Assembly: GCF_001189295.1 (NCBI RefSeq)
Contig: NZ_CP012159.1
Location: 9,594,501-9,658,500 of the forward strand
Source of the DNA: Chondromyces crocatus
Lineage (GTDB): Bacteria > Myxococcota_A > Polyangia > Polyangiales > Polyangiaceae
DNA length: 64,000 nt
Direction: 5' to 3'
The notes beneath the pieces are model-generated. The model was not told the DNA's origin, made no database searches, and saw only the letters and a list, made by a program, of their open reading frames with translations. A program made the translations under genes and the position numbers. Of the stretch, positions 16,301-23,768 are shown piece by piece; position 1 is the stretch's first letter, and every line of letters begins with the position of its first letter.

Positions 16301-16807
16301 CTGGCGCAGGGTGGCGCCCTCGATGCGCCAGGCCAGCTCGGACGTGCGCGCGGAGGGAGCGGGGTCCGGGGCCAGCACGAGCCACTCTTCGATGCCGCCC
16401 TCCACGGCGCGCCAGAAGGTCGCGCCGTTCTCGCGCGGGTAGGTGACGGCGCCGTCCAGGATCTCGCCAGGGCCAGCGGCGCCGATTTCCTGGATCCGCA
16501 GGGCGAAGCCGCCAGGGGCTTCGAGGTGAATCCAGTCGCTGCCTTCCCGAGGGAGGCGGGCACGAATGCGCTGGAAGGTGCCGCGCGGACCTGGAAGGCC
16601 GAGGGTGAAGCCGGCCTGGGTGGTGAGGGGGAGGTCGTCGGCGCCGCTGCCCAGCACCTCGGCGGCGTGGGCCGGGAAGTGCTGGTGAATGAGGTCGGCC
16701 ACGCGGCTGCCTGGGTCGTCACGGGAGGCGCAACCGAATGCGCTCACCATCGTCCACAGGGTCACGAGGCGCGTGACCAGCAACCGCAGATCGATCCAGC
16801 TTTTCAT
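13301..16807 (-). CDS. giant Kelch lipoprotein without thrombospondin-3 repeats (paralog 4)
   Basis: Predicted 1,168 aa. Same lipoprotein start (lipobox AFGC, Cys26), shared N-terminal domain and fourteen Kelch units (about 232-884, short seventh unit retained). After the Cys-rich region (about 886-1065) it passes directly into a Gly/Ser/Glu linker and the C-terminal hydrophobic tag ([13 protein letters not shown]); the Ca2+-binding type-3 repeats of the other three are absent, so the stalk is shorter by about 150 residues. The Arg cluster after the tag is degraded to QRHR. The start is fixed by GGGGAG eight bases upstream. As first gene of the minus-strand array it may drive the cluster, although gaps of 185-250 bp allow separate promoters. 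Confidence 0.9.
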   Translation of the reverse strand: MKSWIDLRLLVTRLVTLWTMVSAFGCASRDDPGSRVADLIHQHFPAHAAEVLGSGADDLPLTTQAGFTLGLPGPRGTFQRIRARLPREGSDWIHLEAPGGFALRIQEIGAAGPGEILDGAVTYPRENGATFWRAVEGGIEEWLVLAPDPAPSARTSELAWRIEGATLRQRADAVDLLDGEGRARLHVTAPRAFTEAGQPVPISLEARGTTLVLHVETSGERVLVDPLWSPAGSMSAARQGHTATLLGDGRVLAAGGFGSDIEASAELYDPTTATWAPVSPLGTARYRHTATLLASGRVLVAGGHLGGAEASAELYDPATGTWTPTASLSHARYAHTATSLNDGRVLVTGGFFGGAEASAELYDPATGTWTPTSPMTAARAYHTATLLNDGRVLVAGGSGGGMASAELYDPATGAWSPAGPLLTPRHHHTATSLNDGRILVTGGESNDGYETHAELYDPATGTWTPASPLRKARYAHTATLLDDGRVLAAGGWGNGGLDASVELYDPALDTWRDAPTMILPRAEHTATPLPSGDVLFVGSETHPLAEVYTPSGETPWIPTGAMATLRAYATATLLGDGRVLVAGGESDSGFEASAELYALSTGTWTAAAAMTTVRYLHTATPLSNGRVLVAGGWDYSGYKASAELYDPNTDTWIPTSPMTTARGYHRATSLSDGRVLVVGGFGDTGDVAGAELYDPTTGLWVATSAMTAPRAYATATLLDDGRVLVAGGYGDGAVSASAELYDPTTGTWTPTSAMTTERGHHTATPLSDGRVLVVGGHGNAGENASAELYDPTTQTWTPTAPLNVARYGHTATSLVDGQVLVTGGWAGTAYLGSALTYDPTTALWSSAGTMHDKRFFATATLLDDGRVLVAGGYEGTQALSRAELHATALLGDACTPGSGCISGFCVDGICCDTACSGTCTTCAAALKSSGPDGLCGPVRSGTDPVGHCPSDDTPCGNTGTCDGAGACHKPPQGTSCGAATCIAATEAQAPQCDGQGACVDTITSCGIYLCEAGACIETCTADAQCTADAYCTSTGNCHPLEPDGASCTRPEACQSGLCLAGTCVSSMGSGAGGAGGGSAGVGGSAGEGGSSTGEGGSQQGGGPPTTTSSGSNGPGRTSDDGGCSVSRAPGTSPRTAMTPWLLTALALVATQRHRCSRAPVERRKPHAA

Positions 16808-16810
16808 CGA

Positions 16811-16840
16811 AGAGACTCCCCGGGTTCGGCGGGAGTCTCT
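16811..16840 (-). promoter_or_regulatory. hairpin covering the ribosome binding site of Kelch paralog 4
   Basis: AGAGACTCCC (16811-16820) and GGGAGTCTCT (16831-16840) are perfect 10-bp complements around a 10-nt spacer. In the transcript the 3' arm contains the GGGAG of the Shine-Dalgarno sequence and ends three bases before the ATG at 16807, so the folded RNA would hide the ribosome binding site. It could be translational control such as a thermometer or protein site; as DNA it could also be an operator. Confidence 0.5.
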
Positions 16841-16992
16841 CACAGGCATCGCGAGCGGAGCCACCCTCGTCGGCCCTGGGTGCGGAGTCAGCGTCGCGTG
16901 GGAGGAGAGGGAGGAGCCGCCGTGAATACGATTTTTATGACGGCTCGGTCCCGGGTTCCGCTGTCGAGAGGGAGAGAGGAGAGGCGATGCGC

Positions 16993-19380
16993 TCAAGGCT
17001 CGTGGACGTCGAGGCGGCGGGTCTGGACGCGCCAGGCGCCATAAGGGCGTTCGAGACGCAGGCTGGCATAGGTGGCGACGACGGCGCCAGCGTCGCTCAC
17101 GGCGAGGGTGGGCGCCTCGTCGTGTGCGTCGTCGCTGGTGATGGGGAAGTGCGCGAGGATCTCACCGTGGGTGCCGATGACGGCGCCCATGAGGTCGTCG
17201 CTGGTGGGGCCGCAGGCCTTCCAGCCGAGAACGTAATGCTCGCCGTTGAAGACGACGCTCGACGCGCCGAGGTCCACGGTGTTCAGGGGAGCGGCGACCT
17301 CGTAGGGGTTGGCAAAGGAATCGCGGATCGGGCACTCGGGGTGCTCGGCGACGAGGAGGGGCTGCGCGTCGAGGAGCGTGCCGTCGAAGCCGACGCGGCG
17401 GGCCATGATGCGGGACACGCCGCCCATGTGTTCGTGCCAGGCGACGAGGGCGTGGTCGGGGCTGCGGGTGATGGCGAGGGACCAGGCCTTGGTGCTGGCG
17501 TCGGTCACGTCGGTCATGGGGCCGAACCACCAGAAGCCAGGGTGGAACAGGCTCGCACGGATGGGGCCGCTGCCGAAGACGGAGGGGATCCAAGCGATGA
17601 AGTGATCGTATTCCTGGACGGGGACGCCCGCGATGTTCGCGCCGCCGTGGCGAGGGAAGTCGCTGGGCATGAAGGGGCCGTCGGTGAGGCCATGGGGGTG
17701 GTAATAGCTGCCCATGGGCATGAAGTGCATGTTGTCCACGAAGCCGTGAATGATGCTGATCAAGGCGTCCGGCGACGCGGAGAGCGAGGGCGGCTTGTGC
17801 GTCCAGTTGGCCATGCTGAAGCCGAGGCTCATGACGGTGGTGCCGTTCGGGCGCAGATGCCTGCCCTGAACGCCGCAGCTCACGACCTCACCGAAGGAGC
17901 AGTTGCGCCAGGCGACGGTGGTCCCATCGGCGTCCCTGGCGACGGCAGGGACAGTCTGACGGTCAGGGCCGGTGCCGAGCTGGATGGCTGCGGGGTCGAG
18001 CATGCTGCCCGAGGCGCTGACGTGGACGGCGTAGAGGTCCTGATCCTGGTTGGCAGCGACGTTGCGCTCGTCCCCCCAGGCGACGACGAAGCTCTCGCCA
18101 TCGAAGCCGATGCCCGGGTAGCGCTGGCTGTTGGCGCTGGTGGAGACGACGAAGCCCGTGGCGTCGACGAGGGTGCCCGCGGAGTCGAGGCGAGCGCCGT
18201 AGATGGTGGCGAGATCGGCCTGCCGTCCGCGGTGGCGCTCGTCGCTCCAGAGAAGAAGGCTCCCCGCGCTGGAGGGGAGGATGGCGGCATGCCGTGCGTT
18301 GCTCCGGACGAGGGTGCCGTAAGGGGAACCAAGGACGGTGCCGCTGGCGCTGATGCGGCTGTACAGCACGCTGCTCGAGCCCATGGGCGGATTTCCTGGG
18401 GTCTGGCCGCTGCCCCAGGTGATGACGGCGGTGGTCCCGTCGTGGGACGCGGCGATGTTGCCGTTGTTCCAGTTCATGGTGCCGATGTCGATGCCGCTGG
18501 CGTCGAGGACCGTCCCCCCCATGGTGACGCGCGCCGCCTTGACGGTGAGATCGCCGTGCATCCAGGCGATGAAGCACTGGCCCGCGTTGCACGTGAGGGC
18601 CTGCGGAGTGTGCGCGAAGGAGGCCTGCTGGACGACGGTGCCGTCGGGGTGGAGGGTCGTGAGGCGACCCGGGGGGGCGCTGCTGGAGTTCCAGGCAATG
18701 GCGTAGTCGGTGCCGTCGAAGCTGACGCCGGCAGCGAAGGTGTTCGCGGAGGCGACGAGGACACCGCCGGGGTCGAGGACGGTGCCGTCGAAGGCAACGC
18801 GGGCGCGGAAGATGCCGGACCCACCCCAGATCACGAGGTACTCGCTGTCGCCGGCGGCGATGTGCAGGCCGGTGGAGGTGCCCGTCGAGGAGATCAGCGT
18901 GGTGCCGAGCGGGGCCCCCGCCGCGCTGATGCGCATGGCCACGAGGCCGGTATTGGGGGCGATGCCGCGGCCCACGAGGAGGAAGGAGTCCCCGTCGGAG
19001 GCGATCTTCACGGGTCCGGCGAATGGGAGGCGGATGCCAGCGGTGTCGAGGACTTCGCCGGTCGCGCTGACGCGGGTGCCCCAGGTTCCGCCAGGGCGGC
19101 TGTCGGTCCAGGCGACGAAGTAGGTGGTGCCATTGAAGGCGGCGACGGGGAAGGTCTGGGCGCCGAAGGCAGGGCCATAGACGGGGGCGTCGAGGCTGCT
19201 CTCGGGGCTGACGTCGACGGCGACGTCACCGAGGAGGGCCTGCGTGGCGTCACCGAGCGACCAGAAGGGGTCGTAGGAGGTGCCGGAGAGGCCCTCGGAG
19301 GCACAGGCGGAGAGGGCGAGGGCAAGCGACGCGAGGGGGAGCACGCGGACAGCGTGGGTGTGGGGGAGACATCGGAACAT
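16993..19380 (-). CDS. large lipoprotein with beta-propeller-like repeats
   Basis: Predicted 795 aa with a signal peptide and lipobox LSAC (Cys26). The body is built of repeats of about 45-55 residues with the pattern FDGxxYxVAWxDxR followed by a small-residue turn and VLDPxG; clear copies include FNGTTYFVAWTDSR, FDGTDYAIAWNSS and FDGESFVVAWGDERN. This pattern is common in myxobacterial secreted proteins and suggests a beta-propeller, but it is not the Kelch type of the neighbouring genes and the C-terminal MYXO-CTERM tag is missing. The start at 19380 has AGGAG about ten bases upstream; open frame further upstream lacks export features. It follows the Kelch array's orientation, 185 bp from paralog 4. 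Function unknown, probably surface or periplasmic. Confidence 0.8.
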   Translation of the reverse strand: MFRCLPHTHAVRVLPLASLALALSACASEGLSGTSYDPFWSLGDATQALLGDVAVDVSPESSLDAPVYGPAFGAQTFPVAAFNGTTYFVAWTDSRPGGTWGTRVSATGEVLDTAGIRLPFAGPVKIASDGDSFLLVGRGIAPNTGLVAMRISAAGAPLGTTLISSTGTSTGLHIAAGDSEYLVIWGGSGIFRARVAFDGTVLDPGGVLVASANTFAAGVSFDGTDYAIAWNSSSAPPGRLTTLHPDGTVVQQASFAHTPQALTCNAGQCFIAWMHGDLTVKAARVTMGGTVLDASGIDIGTMNWNNGNIAASHDGTTAVITWGSGQTPGNPPMGSSSVLYSRISASGTVLGSPYGTLVRSNARHAAILPSSAGSLLLWSDERHRGRQADLATIYGARLDSAGTLVDATGFVVSTSANSQRYPGIGFDGESFVVAWGDERNVAANQDQDLYAVHVSASGSMLDPAAIQLGTGPDRQTVPAVARDADGTTVAWRNCSFGEVVSCGVQGRHLRPNGTTVMSLGFSMANWTHKPPSLSASPDALISIIHGFVDNMHFMPMGSYYHPHGLTDGPFMPSDFPRHGGANIAGVPVQEYDHFIAWIPSVFGSGPIRASLFHPGFWWFGPMTDVTDASTKAWSLAITRSPDHALVAWHEHMGGVSRIMARRVGFDGTLLDAQPLLVAEHPECPIRDSFANPYEVAAPLNTVDLGASSVVFNGEHYVLGWKACGPTSDDLMGAVIGTHGEILAHFPITSDDAHDEAPTLAVSDAGAVVATYASLRLERPYGAWRVQTRRLDVHEP

Positions 19381-19704
19381 GCGCAGGAAACTCCTGTGGA
19401 GCCGTAAAGCCTGAGGGTGGCCCACGCTGGCACCATGCTCGACCTGGTGTCTGCTGGGAAGCCAGTTCGTGGGGCCACGTACGATTCCGGAGGAGGGCTC
19501 GGTGGACGCGCGACAGAGACGACGAGGCGAGGATGGGCCTTTTCTCGACGATGCGCGCCGCGCATGAAGCGCCTGGTCCGTCGAGCGAACGATCGTCATC
19601 ACCGCAGGTGGCGCAGCGCGTCGATGGCTCGAAGCGGGCGTCGACGAAACGGCTTGGCCCCCACGCCATGCCTTTCTAACCTCGCGGTTTCAGGAGAGTT
19701 CACG
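19381..19704. other. divergent intergenic region, 324 bp
   Basis: Separates the minus-strand propeller lipoprotein from the plus-strand VOC operon, so it should hold promoters in both directions. Ribosome binding sites are visible at both ends. A weak hexamer pair (TTGGCC at 19654 and CTAACC near 19676) lies upstream of the VOC gene, but spacing and match are poor. No convincing small gene or RNA was seen. Confidence 0.4.
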
Positions 19705-20244
19705 ATGACGACAGAACGACGCCCGACGAGGCTCCACCACACGGCCTACGTCACCAGGGATCTCGAGAAGACGCGCGCGTTCTACGAGGACCTCATCGGT
19801 CTGCCGCTCGTGGCGACGTGGTGCGAGTCCGACGAGCTGTTCGGCAAGGTCCGGACGTACTGCCATTGCTTCTTCGGCCTCGAAGATGGCAGCGCGCTCG
19901 CGTTCTTCCAGTTCGCGAACCAGGAGGACCAGAATCTCTTCGGGCCGGAGATGCCGTCTTCGCCCTTTCATCACATCGCGCTGAATGTCGACCGGGCGAC
20001 GCTGGAGCGCGTCCAGAAGAAGCTCGCCGATGCTGGCTACGAGCCCCCGAAGACGTACGTTCTCGAGCACGGCTACTGCCAATCGCTGTACGTCGTGGAT
20101 CCGAATGGCATGACGCTGGAACTCACGTGCGATGCCCAGGAGGCGATCTCCGACGATCTGGTGCGGGAGCGTGAGAAGAAGGCCCGGAGCGAGCTTGCGC
20201 GCTGGCTGGCCGGTGACCACACGTCGAACAATACGTTCCGCTGA
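19705..20244 (+). CDS. VOC superfamily (glyoxalase/extradiol dioxygenase-like) protein
   Basis: A 179-aa single-module-pair VOC protein. The first beta-alpha-beta unit begins with LHHTAYVTRDLEKTRAFYED and the second with HHIALNVD; a Glu in MTLELTCD completes the usual His/His/Glu metal site. Family members are metal-dependent lyases, isomerases or ring-cleavage dioxygenases, so substrate cannot be read from sequence. AGGAG lies nine bases before the ATG at 19705. The stop is followed after one base by the deacetylase gene, and that gene overlaps the FAH-family gene, so all three are one operon. Partnership with an FAH-family hydrolase hints at breakdown of a cyclic or aromatic dioxo compound. 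Confidence 0.85.
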   Translation: MTTERRPTRLHHTAYVTRDLEKTRAFYEDLIGLPLVATWCESDELFGKVRTYCHCFFGLEDGSALAFFQFANQEDQNLFGPEMPSSPFHHIALNVDRATLERVQKKLADAGYEPPKTYVLEHGYCQSLYVVDPNGMTLELTCDAQEAISDDLVREREKKARSELARWLAGDHTSNNTFR

Positions 20245-20245
20245 C

Positions 20246-20887
20246 ATGAGGCGCGTCACCCTCTCCTTCGACAACGGGCCGGATCCGGACGTGACGCCGC
20301 GCGTCCTCGAGCGGCTCCGCGAGCGCGAGGTGCTGGCGCATTTCTATGTGCTGGGGAAGCACGTCGCGACCCCGGCCGGGCGCAGCCTCGTCGAGCGCGC
20401 GCGGGACGAAGGGCACGTCGTCGGGAACCACTCGTACACCCATGTGACGCCGCTCGGTTCGGACCTCCGCCCCGACGCGGTGGAGCAGGAGATCGTCCGC
20501 ACCGAGGCCCTGCTCTCGCCCCTCGTCCCCGGTCCGAAGCGGTTCCGGCCGTTCGGAGGGGGAGGCCTGCTCGGTCGTCACCTCCTGAGCGGCGCGGCGC
20601 GCGACTACCTCGTGGCCCACGGCTACTCCTGTGTCCTGTGGAATGCCGTCCCGCGCGACTGGGAGGACCCTGGGTGGGTGGCGACTGCGCTCGCCCAGAC
20701 CGGGGCGCTCGAGCACGCGCTCGTGGTCTTGCACGACGTCCCGGAGGCCTGCCTCGACGGCCTGGCGGCCTTCCTCGACGCGCTCCGGGCGCGCGGAGAC
20801 GAGTTCACCACGGACCTGCCCCCGGCGTGTGTGCCCATCGATGGTGGCCAGATCAGGGCCGACCTCTCGGAGATCGTGAACGCATGA
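20246..20887 (+). CDS. polysaccharide deacetylase-family protein, NodB-type, atypical metal site
   Basis: A 213-aa NodB-homology protein without signal peptide, so probably cytosolic. Motif 1 is SFDNGP (Asp9, Asn10) where the family has T/SFDDGP: the first Asp (general base) is kept, but the second, a metal ligand, is Asn. Motif 2 HSYTH (His62, His66) is intact. Such cytosolic members include deformylases and amidohydrolases acting on small molecules, not only chitin or peptidoglycan deacetylases. The start one base after the upstream stop and the ATGA overlap with the next gene (20884-20887) indicate translational coupling. Given the neighbours, hydrolysis of an N- or O-acyl intermediate in a catabolic route is plausible; this is inference. 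Confidence 0.8.
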   Translation: MRRVTLSFDNGPDPDVTPRVLERLREREVLAHFYVLGKHVATPAGRSLVERARDEGHVVGNHSYTHVTPLGSDLRPDAVEQEIVRTEALLSPLVPGPKRFRPFGGGGLLGRHLLSGAARDYLVAHGYSCVLWNAVPRDWEDPGWVATALAQTGALEHALVVLHDVPEACLDGLAAFLDALRARGDEFTTDLPPACVPIDGGQIRADLSEIVNA

Positions 20888-21723
20888 GAATCGCTTCCCT
20901 CCAGTCCCAGCATGGCCCTTTCCTGGGCGTTCGCCGCGGCGACGGGTATGTCGACGCCAACGCCGCCCTCCCCGATCTCCCTCGCGATCTGGGGGCGGTC
21001 CTCCGGGCTGGTCTCCTCGAACGGCTCACGGACGTCGAGGGGCCGCTCGTTCGTGATGTGACGTATCGACCGCTCGTCAGTGACCCCGGCAAGATTCTCT
21101 GCCTCGGTGTGAACTACATCGACCATGCGAAAGAAGCGTCCCTCCAGAAGCCGGACTACCCCGTCGTCTTCGGGCGCTTCACGACGAGCTTCGTCGGCCA
21201 CGAGGTTCCGCTGGTGCGGCCGCGGCTGTCGACGCACTTCGATTACGAGGCCGAGCTGTTGGTCGTCATCGGGCGCCGTGGGCGAGCAATCCCTCGGGAG
21301 CGCGCGCTCGAGCACGTCGCTGGCTACGCGCTGCTCAATGATGGCACGATCCGGGATTACCAGAAGCGGACGTCGCAGTGGACGGTCGGGAAGAACTTCG
21401 ACCGCACCGGCGCGATGGGCCCGGACCTCGTCACCCCCGACGAGCTACCGCCTGGGGCGCGTGGGCTGAGGATCCGCGGCCGGCTGAACGGCGAGACGAT
21501 GCAGGAAGCGAACACCACCGACATGGTGTTCGACGTGGTCTCGGCGATCGCGCTCCTCTCCGAGGCGATGACGCTCGACCCCGGGGACGTGATCGCCATG
21601 GGCACGCCAGGGGGCGTCGGCTTCGTGCGGGAGCCGCCGGTCTTCCTGAAGCCTGGCGATGTGTTCGAGGTCGAGGTGGATGGGGTCGGGACGCTCCGGA
21701 ACAGCATCATCGACGAGGCGTGA
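20884..21723 (+). CDS. fumarylacetoacetate hydrolase (FAH) family protein
   Basis: A 279-aa cytosolic enzyme of the FAH superfamily (C-C hydrolases, decarboxylases, isomerases acting on oxo acids). The fold's signature is clear: ILCLGVNYIDHAKE near residue 78, FDYEAELLVVIG carrying the acidic Mg2+ ligands, GYALLNDGTIRDYQ, and a C-terminal GTPGGVGF. An N-terminal domain of about 70 residues precedes it, as in two-domain homologs such as 2-keto-4-pentenoate hydratases/isomerases. The ATG overlaps the deacetylase stop by four bases. It is the last gene of the operon; the next gene is convergent 205 bp on, with no obvious terminator hairpin. Substrate unknown. Confidence 0.9.
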   Translation: MRIASLQSQHGPFLGVRRGDGYVDANAALPDLPRDLGAVLRAGLLERLTDVEGPLVRDVTYRPLVSDPGKILCLGVNYIDHAKEASLQKPDYPVVFGRFTTSFVGHEVPLVRPRLSTHFDYEAELLVVIGRRGRAIPRERALEHVAGYALLNDGTIRDYQKRTSQWTVGKNFDRTGAMGPDLVTPDELPPGARGLRIRGRLNGETMQEANTTDMVFDVVSAIALLSEAMTLDPGDVIAMGTPGGVGFVREPPVFLKPGDVFEVEVDGVGTLRNSIIDEA

Positions 21724-21928
21724 CGCGGTCCAGCCACGGACTGCGAGGTGTCCGAGCGGGGCGCAGCCGCCCTCTTTCACACGGCAGCGCCAGCCGCCCC
21801 GGCCCCGCCGCGCCAAGCGCGTCGGGTCCCCACCACGCCGCGATCCCCTCGAGGAGCCTGGCACGTCCTGCCGCTTCGGGCCTGACCTCATGGGATCGGG
21901 TCGCAGGCGAAGTCCCCGGCCGGGTGGT

Positions 21929-22393
21929 TCAGAAGACCTCCATGTCCGCGCAGCCATCCACGTGATCGCCGCCGTCGAGGTCCAGGGAGAAGTAGTACTT
22001 GTCCTCCTCGGTCGGCGTCATGATGGAGCCAGGTGCCACGTCGTGTGACGTCGCGGTCGCCCCCGAGGGGGAGGGCCACGTCAAGGTGCCGGTCACCTCC
22101 GTCTGGTCCCCGTCCGAGATGATGGACGGCCAGGTGAGGAACAGGTCGCCGGCCGCACCGCCTTCGCCATTGAACGAGACCTCGAGCGAAGGGGTGCCCA
22201 GCTGTGAGAAGACCGCGCCCGTGTAAGCATACGAGGCGTCGACCGAGCTGCCTCCCATCGTACCGACGAAGCTGATCTCGCCTGCTGCGCAGGGAGCATC
22301 TCCACCGGGGATCGCGTCGTCATCTCCACAGCCCGTGGTGACAGCGAGGAGAAGGCTGATGGCCGGGGCGAGGAGCGCATGCTGGAGGTTCAT
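21929..22393 (-). CDS. small secreted lipoprotein, unknown function
   Basis: A 154-aa lipoprotein: hydrophobic leader, lipobox TTGC (Cys22), then an Asp-rich start and a body rich in small residues, Thr and aromatic beta-strand patterns (VSFNGEGGAAGDLFLTWP), probably an all-beta domain. Cys pairs near the start and end (APCAAGE and DGCADME) could form one disulfide. It stands alone between the FAH gene (convergent) and the CAP gene 160 bp upstream on the same strand. No family recognised. Confidence 0.7.
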   Translation of the reverse strand: MNLQHALLAPAISLLLAVTTGCGDDDAIPGGDAPCAAGEISFVGTMGGSSVDASYAYTGAVFSQLGTPSLEVSFNGEGGAAGDLFLTWPSIISDGDQTEVTGTLTWPSPSGATATSHDVAPGSIMTPTEEDKYYFSLDLDGGDHVDGCADMEVF

Positions 22394-22553
22394 GATGCGT
22401 CGACGCTATCGGCGCGCCGGACGAGCTACCAGACGCGAGCAAGTTTCCGCTCTCCGGCGCGTTCACATGGGCGCGAGGGCACGAGGGCACGAGGTCGCTC
22501 TGGCCTCTGGGAGAGGCTCCCTCCCGACGCGATGAGGAGCTGCGCGCGAGCGA

Positions 22554-23204
22554 TCAGCGGGAGCCGAAAGCCTGCGTCCAGTAATGCTTGTAGGTCGAGG
22601 TGCTCGCGTTGTGATAACCGACGCCCAGGTCCCTGAGGGCGCCATTCATGATGTTCTTGCAATGGTCGGGGCTCGCCATCCACCCATTCACCACGGTCTC
22701 GGGGGTGGACTGGCCGGCGGCGATGTTCTCCGCGGCATTCTTGTAGTTGTAACCAGCATTCTTCATGCGCGTCCACGGAGAGGAGCCGTTGGACCCGGTG
22801 TGACTCATGAAGTTGTTCGTGCCCATGTCCTTCGAATGCTTGCGCGCAGCACACCGCAGGTTCTCGTTCAAGGCCAGCGCCGTCGCGGCCGGGTACGGTG
22901 TCCCGCCGCAGACCGCTCCAGCAGCGCGCCTCTGATTCACCAGGGTGAGGACCCGGTTCTCGAAGGTGGTGTAGCTGGAGTTCCAGGTCAGAACGTCATT
23001 GCAGTAGCTGGGAAGGGCGTCGCTCTCCTGCTCGGCACGACGTGCCCCCTCGTCGGCGGCGAGTTCGTCGACCACGGCGCCGGTGGGTTCGTCGAGGTCT
23101 GCGTCCTCCGCGAGTTCTTCGTCCGGCTCGGCCCCGGCGACACAGCCGGAAGCGAACAGCGCGCAGAGGAAGGCCGCCGCAGACAGTCTGCTCATTGCAT
23201 CCAT
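22554..23204 (-). CDS. CAP/SCP-domain lipoprotein
   Basis: A 216-aa exported protein with lipobox ASGC (Cys21), an acidic linker (residues 25-60) and a C-terminal CAP (cysteine-rich secretory / SCP / YkwD-like) domain. The domain shows LVNQRRAAG, CAARKHSKDM with the first His, FMSHTG, AAENIAAG and GWMASPDHCKNIM, the usual CAP signature order with the His/Glu cavity. Bacterial CAP proteins are secreted and of mostly unsettled function, with lipid-binding or protease roles proposed. AGGAG is correctly spaced before the ATG at 23204. It is monocistronic and divergent from the sigma-factor unit. Confidence 0.88.
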   Translation of the reverse strand: MDAMSRLSAAAFLCALFASGCVAGAEPDEELAEDADLDEPTGAVVDELAADEGARRAEQESDALPSYCNDVLTWNSSYTTFENRVLTLVNQRRAAGAVCGGTPYPAATALALNENLRCAARKHSKDMGTNNFMSHTGSNGSSPWTRMKNAGYNYKNAAENIAAGQSTPETVVNGWMASPDHCKNIMNGALRDLGVGYHNASTSTYKHYWTQAFGSR

Positions 23205-23768
23205 CGAGAACTCCTGGTTTTCGGCGTCGCAGCGGTTTGCCGCGGCGCCGTGAGGAGGAGAATACCTCAGGTGCTCCGGAGGATCATTGAATACCGTTGG
23301 TCCGCGAAAGTTCTGCGCATGCGCGGTAATTCATCCAGCGCCGCTGAAGATTCATAAAGAGGGATGCACACTGGCAGTCGCTGACGGCACGCAATGAGCG
23401 GGTTTCGGCTCATGGGTCGCAGCAATGCAATGGTCTCCGCCGTTATCACATTCGTGCAGGAGCAGGAGCGCTGTCGCGAACTGGGCACCCCGTGCGCCGG
23501 CTCTCTCCTGCGCTCGGTGGGCGCTGGACTGGATGTGGACTGGATGGGGAGGCTGCTCGGGATGGTTGAGGGAGTCGAGGGATAAGGAGAGGAGGACGGA
23601 CGGGGGCAAAGGGGGCGTCGAGACGGAGGGTCGACCACGGGCGGAGGGACGGAGGGGGCGGGAGAGAAAATGAAAAAGTTCGTAGGGAGGTCCGGGGTCG
23701 CCACGTCCAAGAACTGAACCTACCCGGCGGCACCAGAAAGGCCGCCAGCCAGAAAGGAAGAACCGCCC
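23205..23768. other. 564-bp divergent intergenic region with purine-rich tract
   Basis: Lies between the CAP gene and the Spy-like lipoprotein. It is less GC-rich than the surrounding DNA near 23270-23450 and carries a strongly purine-biased plus strand from about 23575 to 23680, ending in an A-rich stretch near 23670. No coding-like small frame with a ribosome binding site was found. The length suggests a regulated divergent promoter; a sigma-dependent site for the downstream ECF unit is expected here, but no confident -35/-10 pair was identified. Confidence 0.5.
23726..23746 (+). promoter_or_regulatory. small hairpin in the leader of the Spy-like lipoprotein gene
   Basis: GGCGGC (23726-23731) and GCCGCC (23741-23746) form a perfect 6-bp stem with a 9-nt loop, ending 22 bases before the ATG and just upstream of the AAGGAAG ribosome binding site. 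Too short to call a terminator; it may be an operator half-site pair or leader structure. Confidence 0.3.

Noticed and set aside
16987-19407. A plus-strand frame of 806 codons
   Set aside because: Antisense to the propeller lipoprotein gene, with the same low-complexity composition. The minus-strand frame has a signal peptide, lipobox and repeats.
19654-19680. TTGGCC/CTAACC as a promoter for the VOC operon
   Set aside because: Poor hexamer match and spacing; not enough to call.
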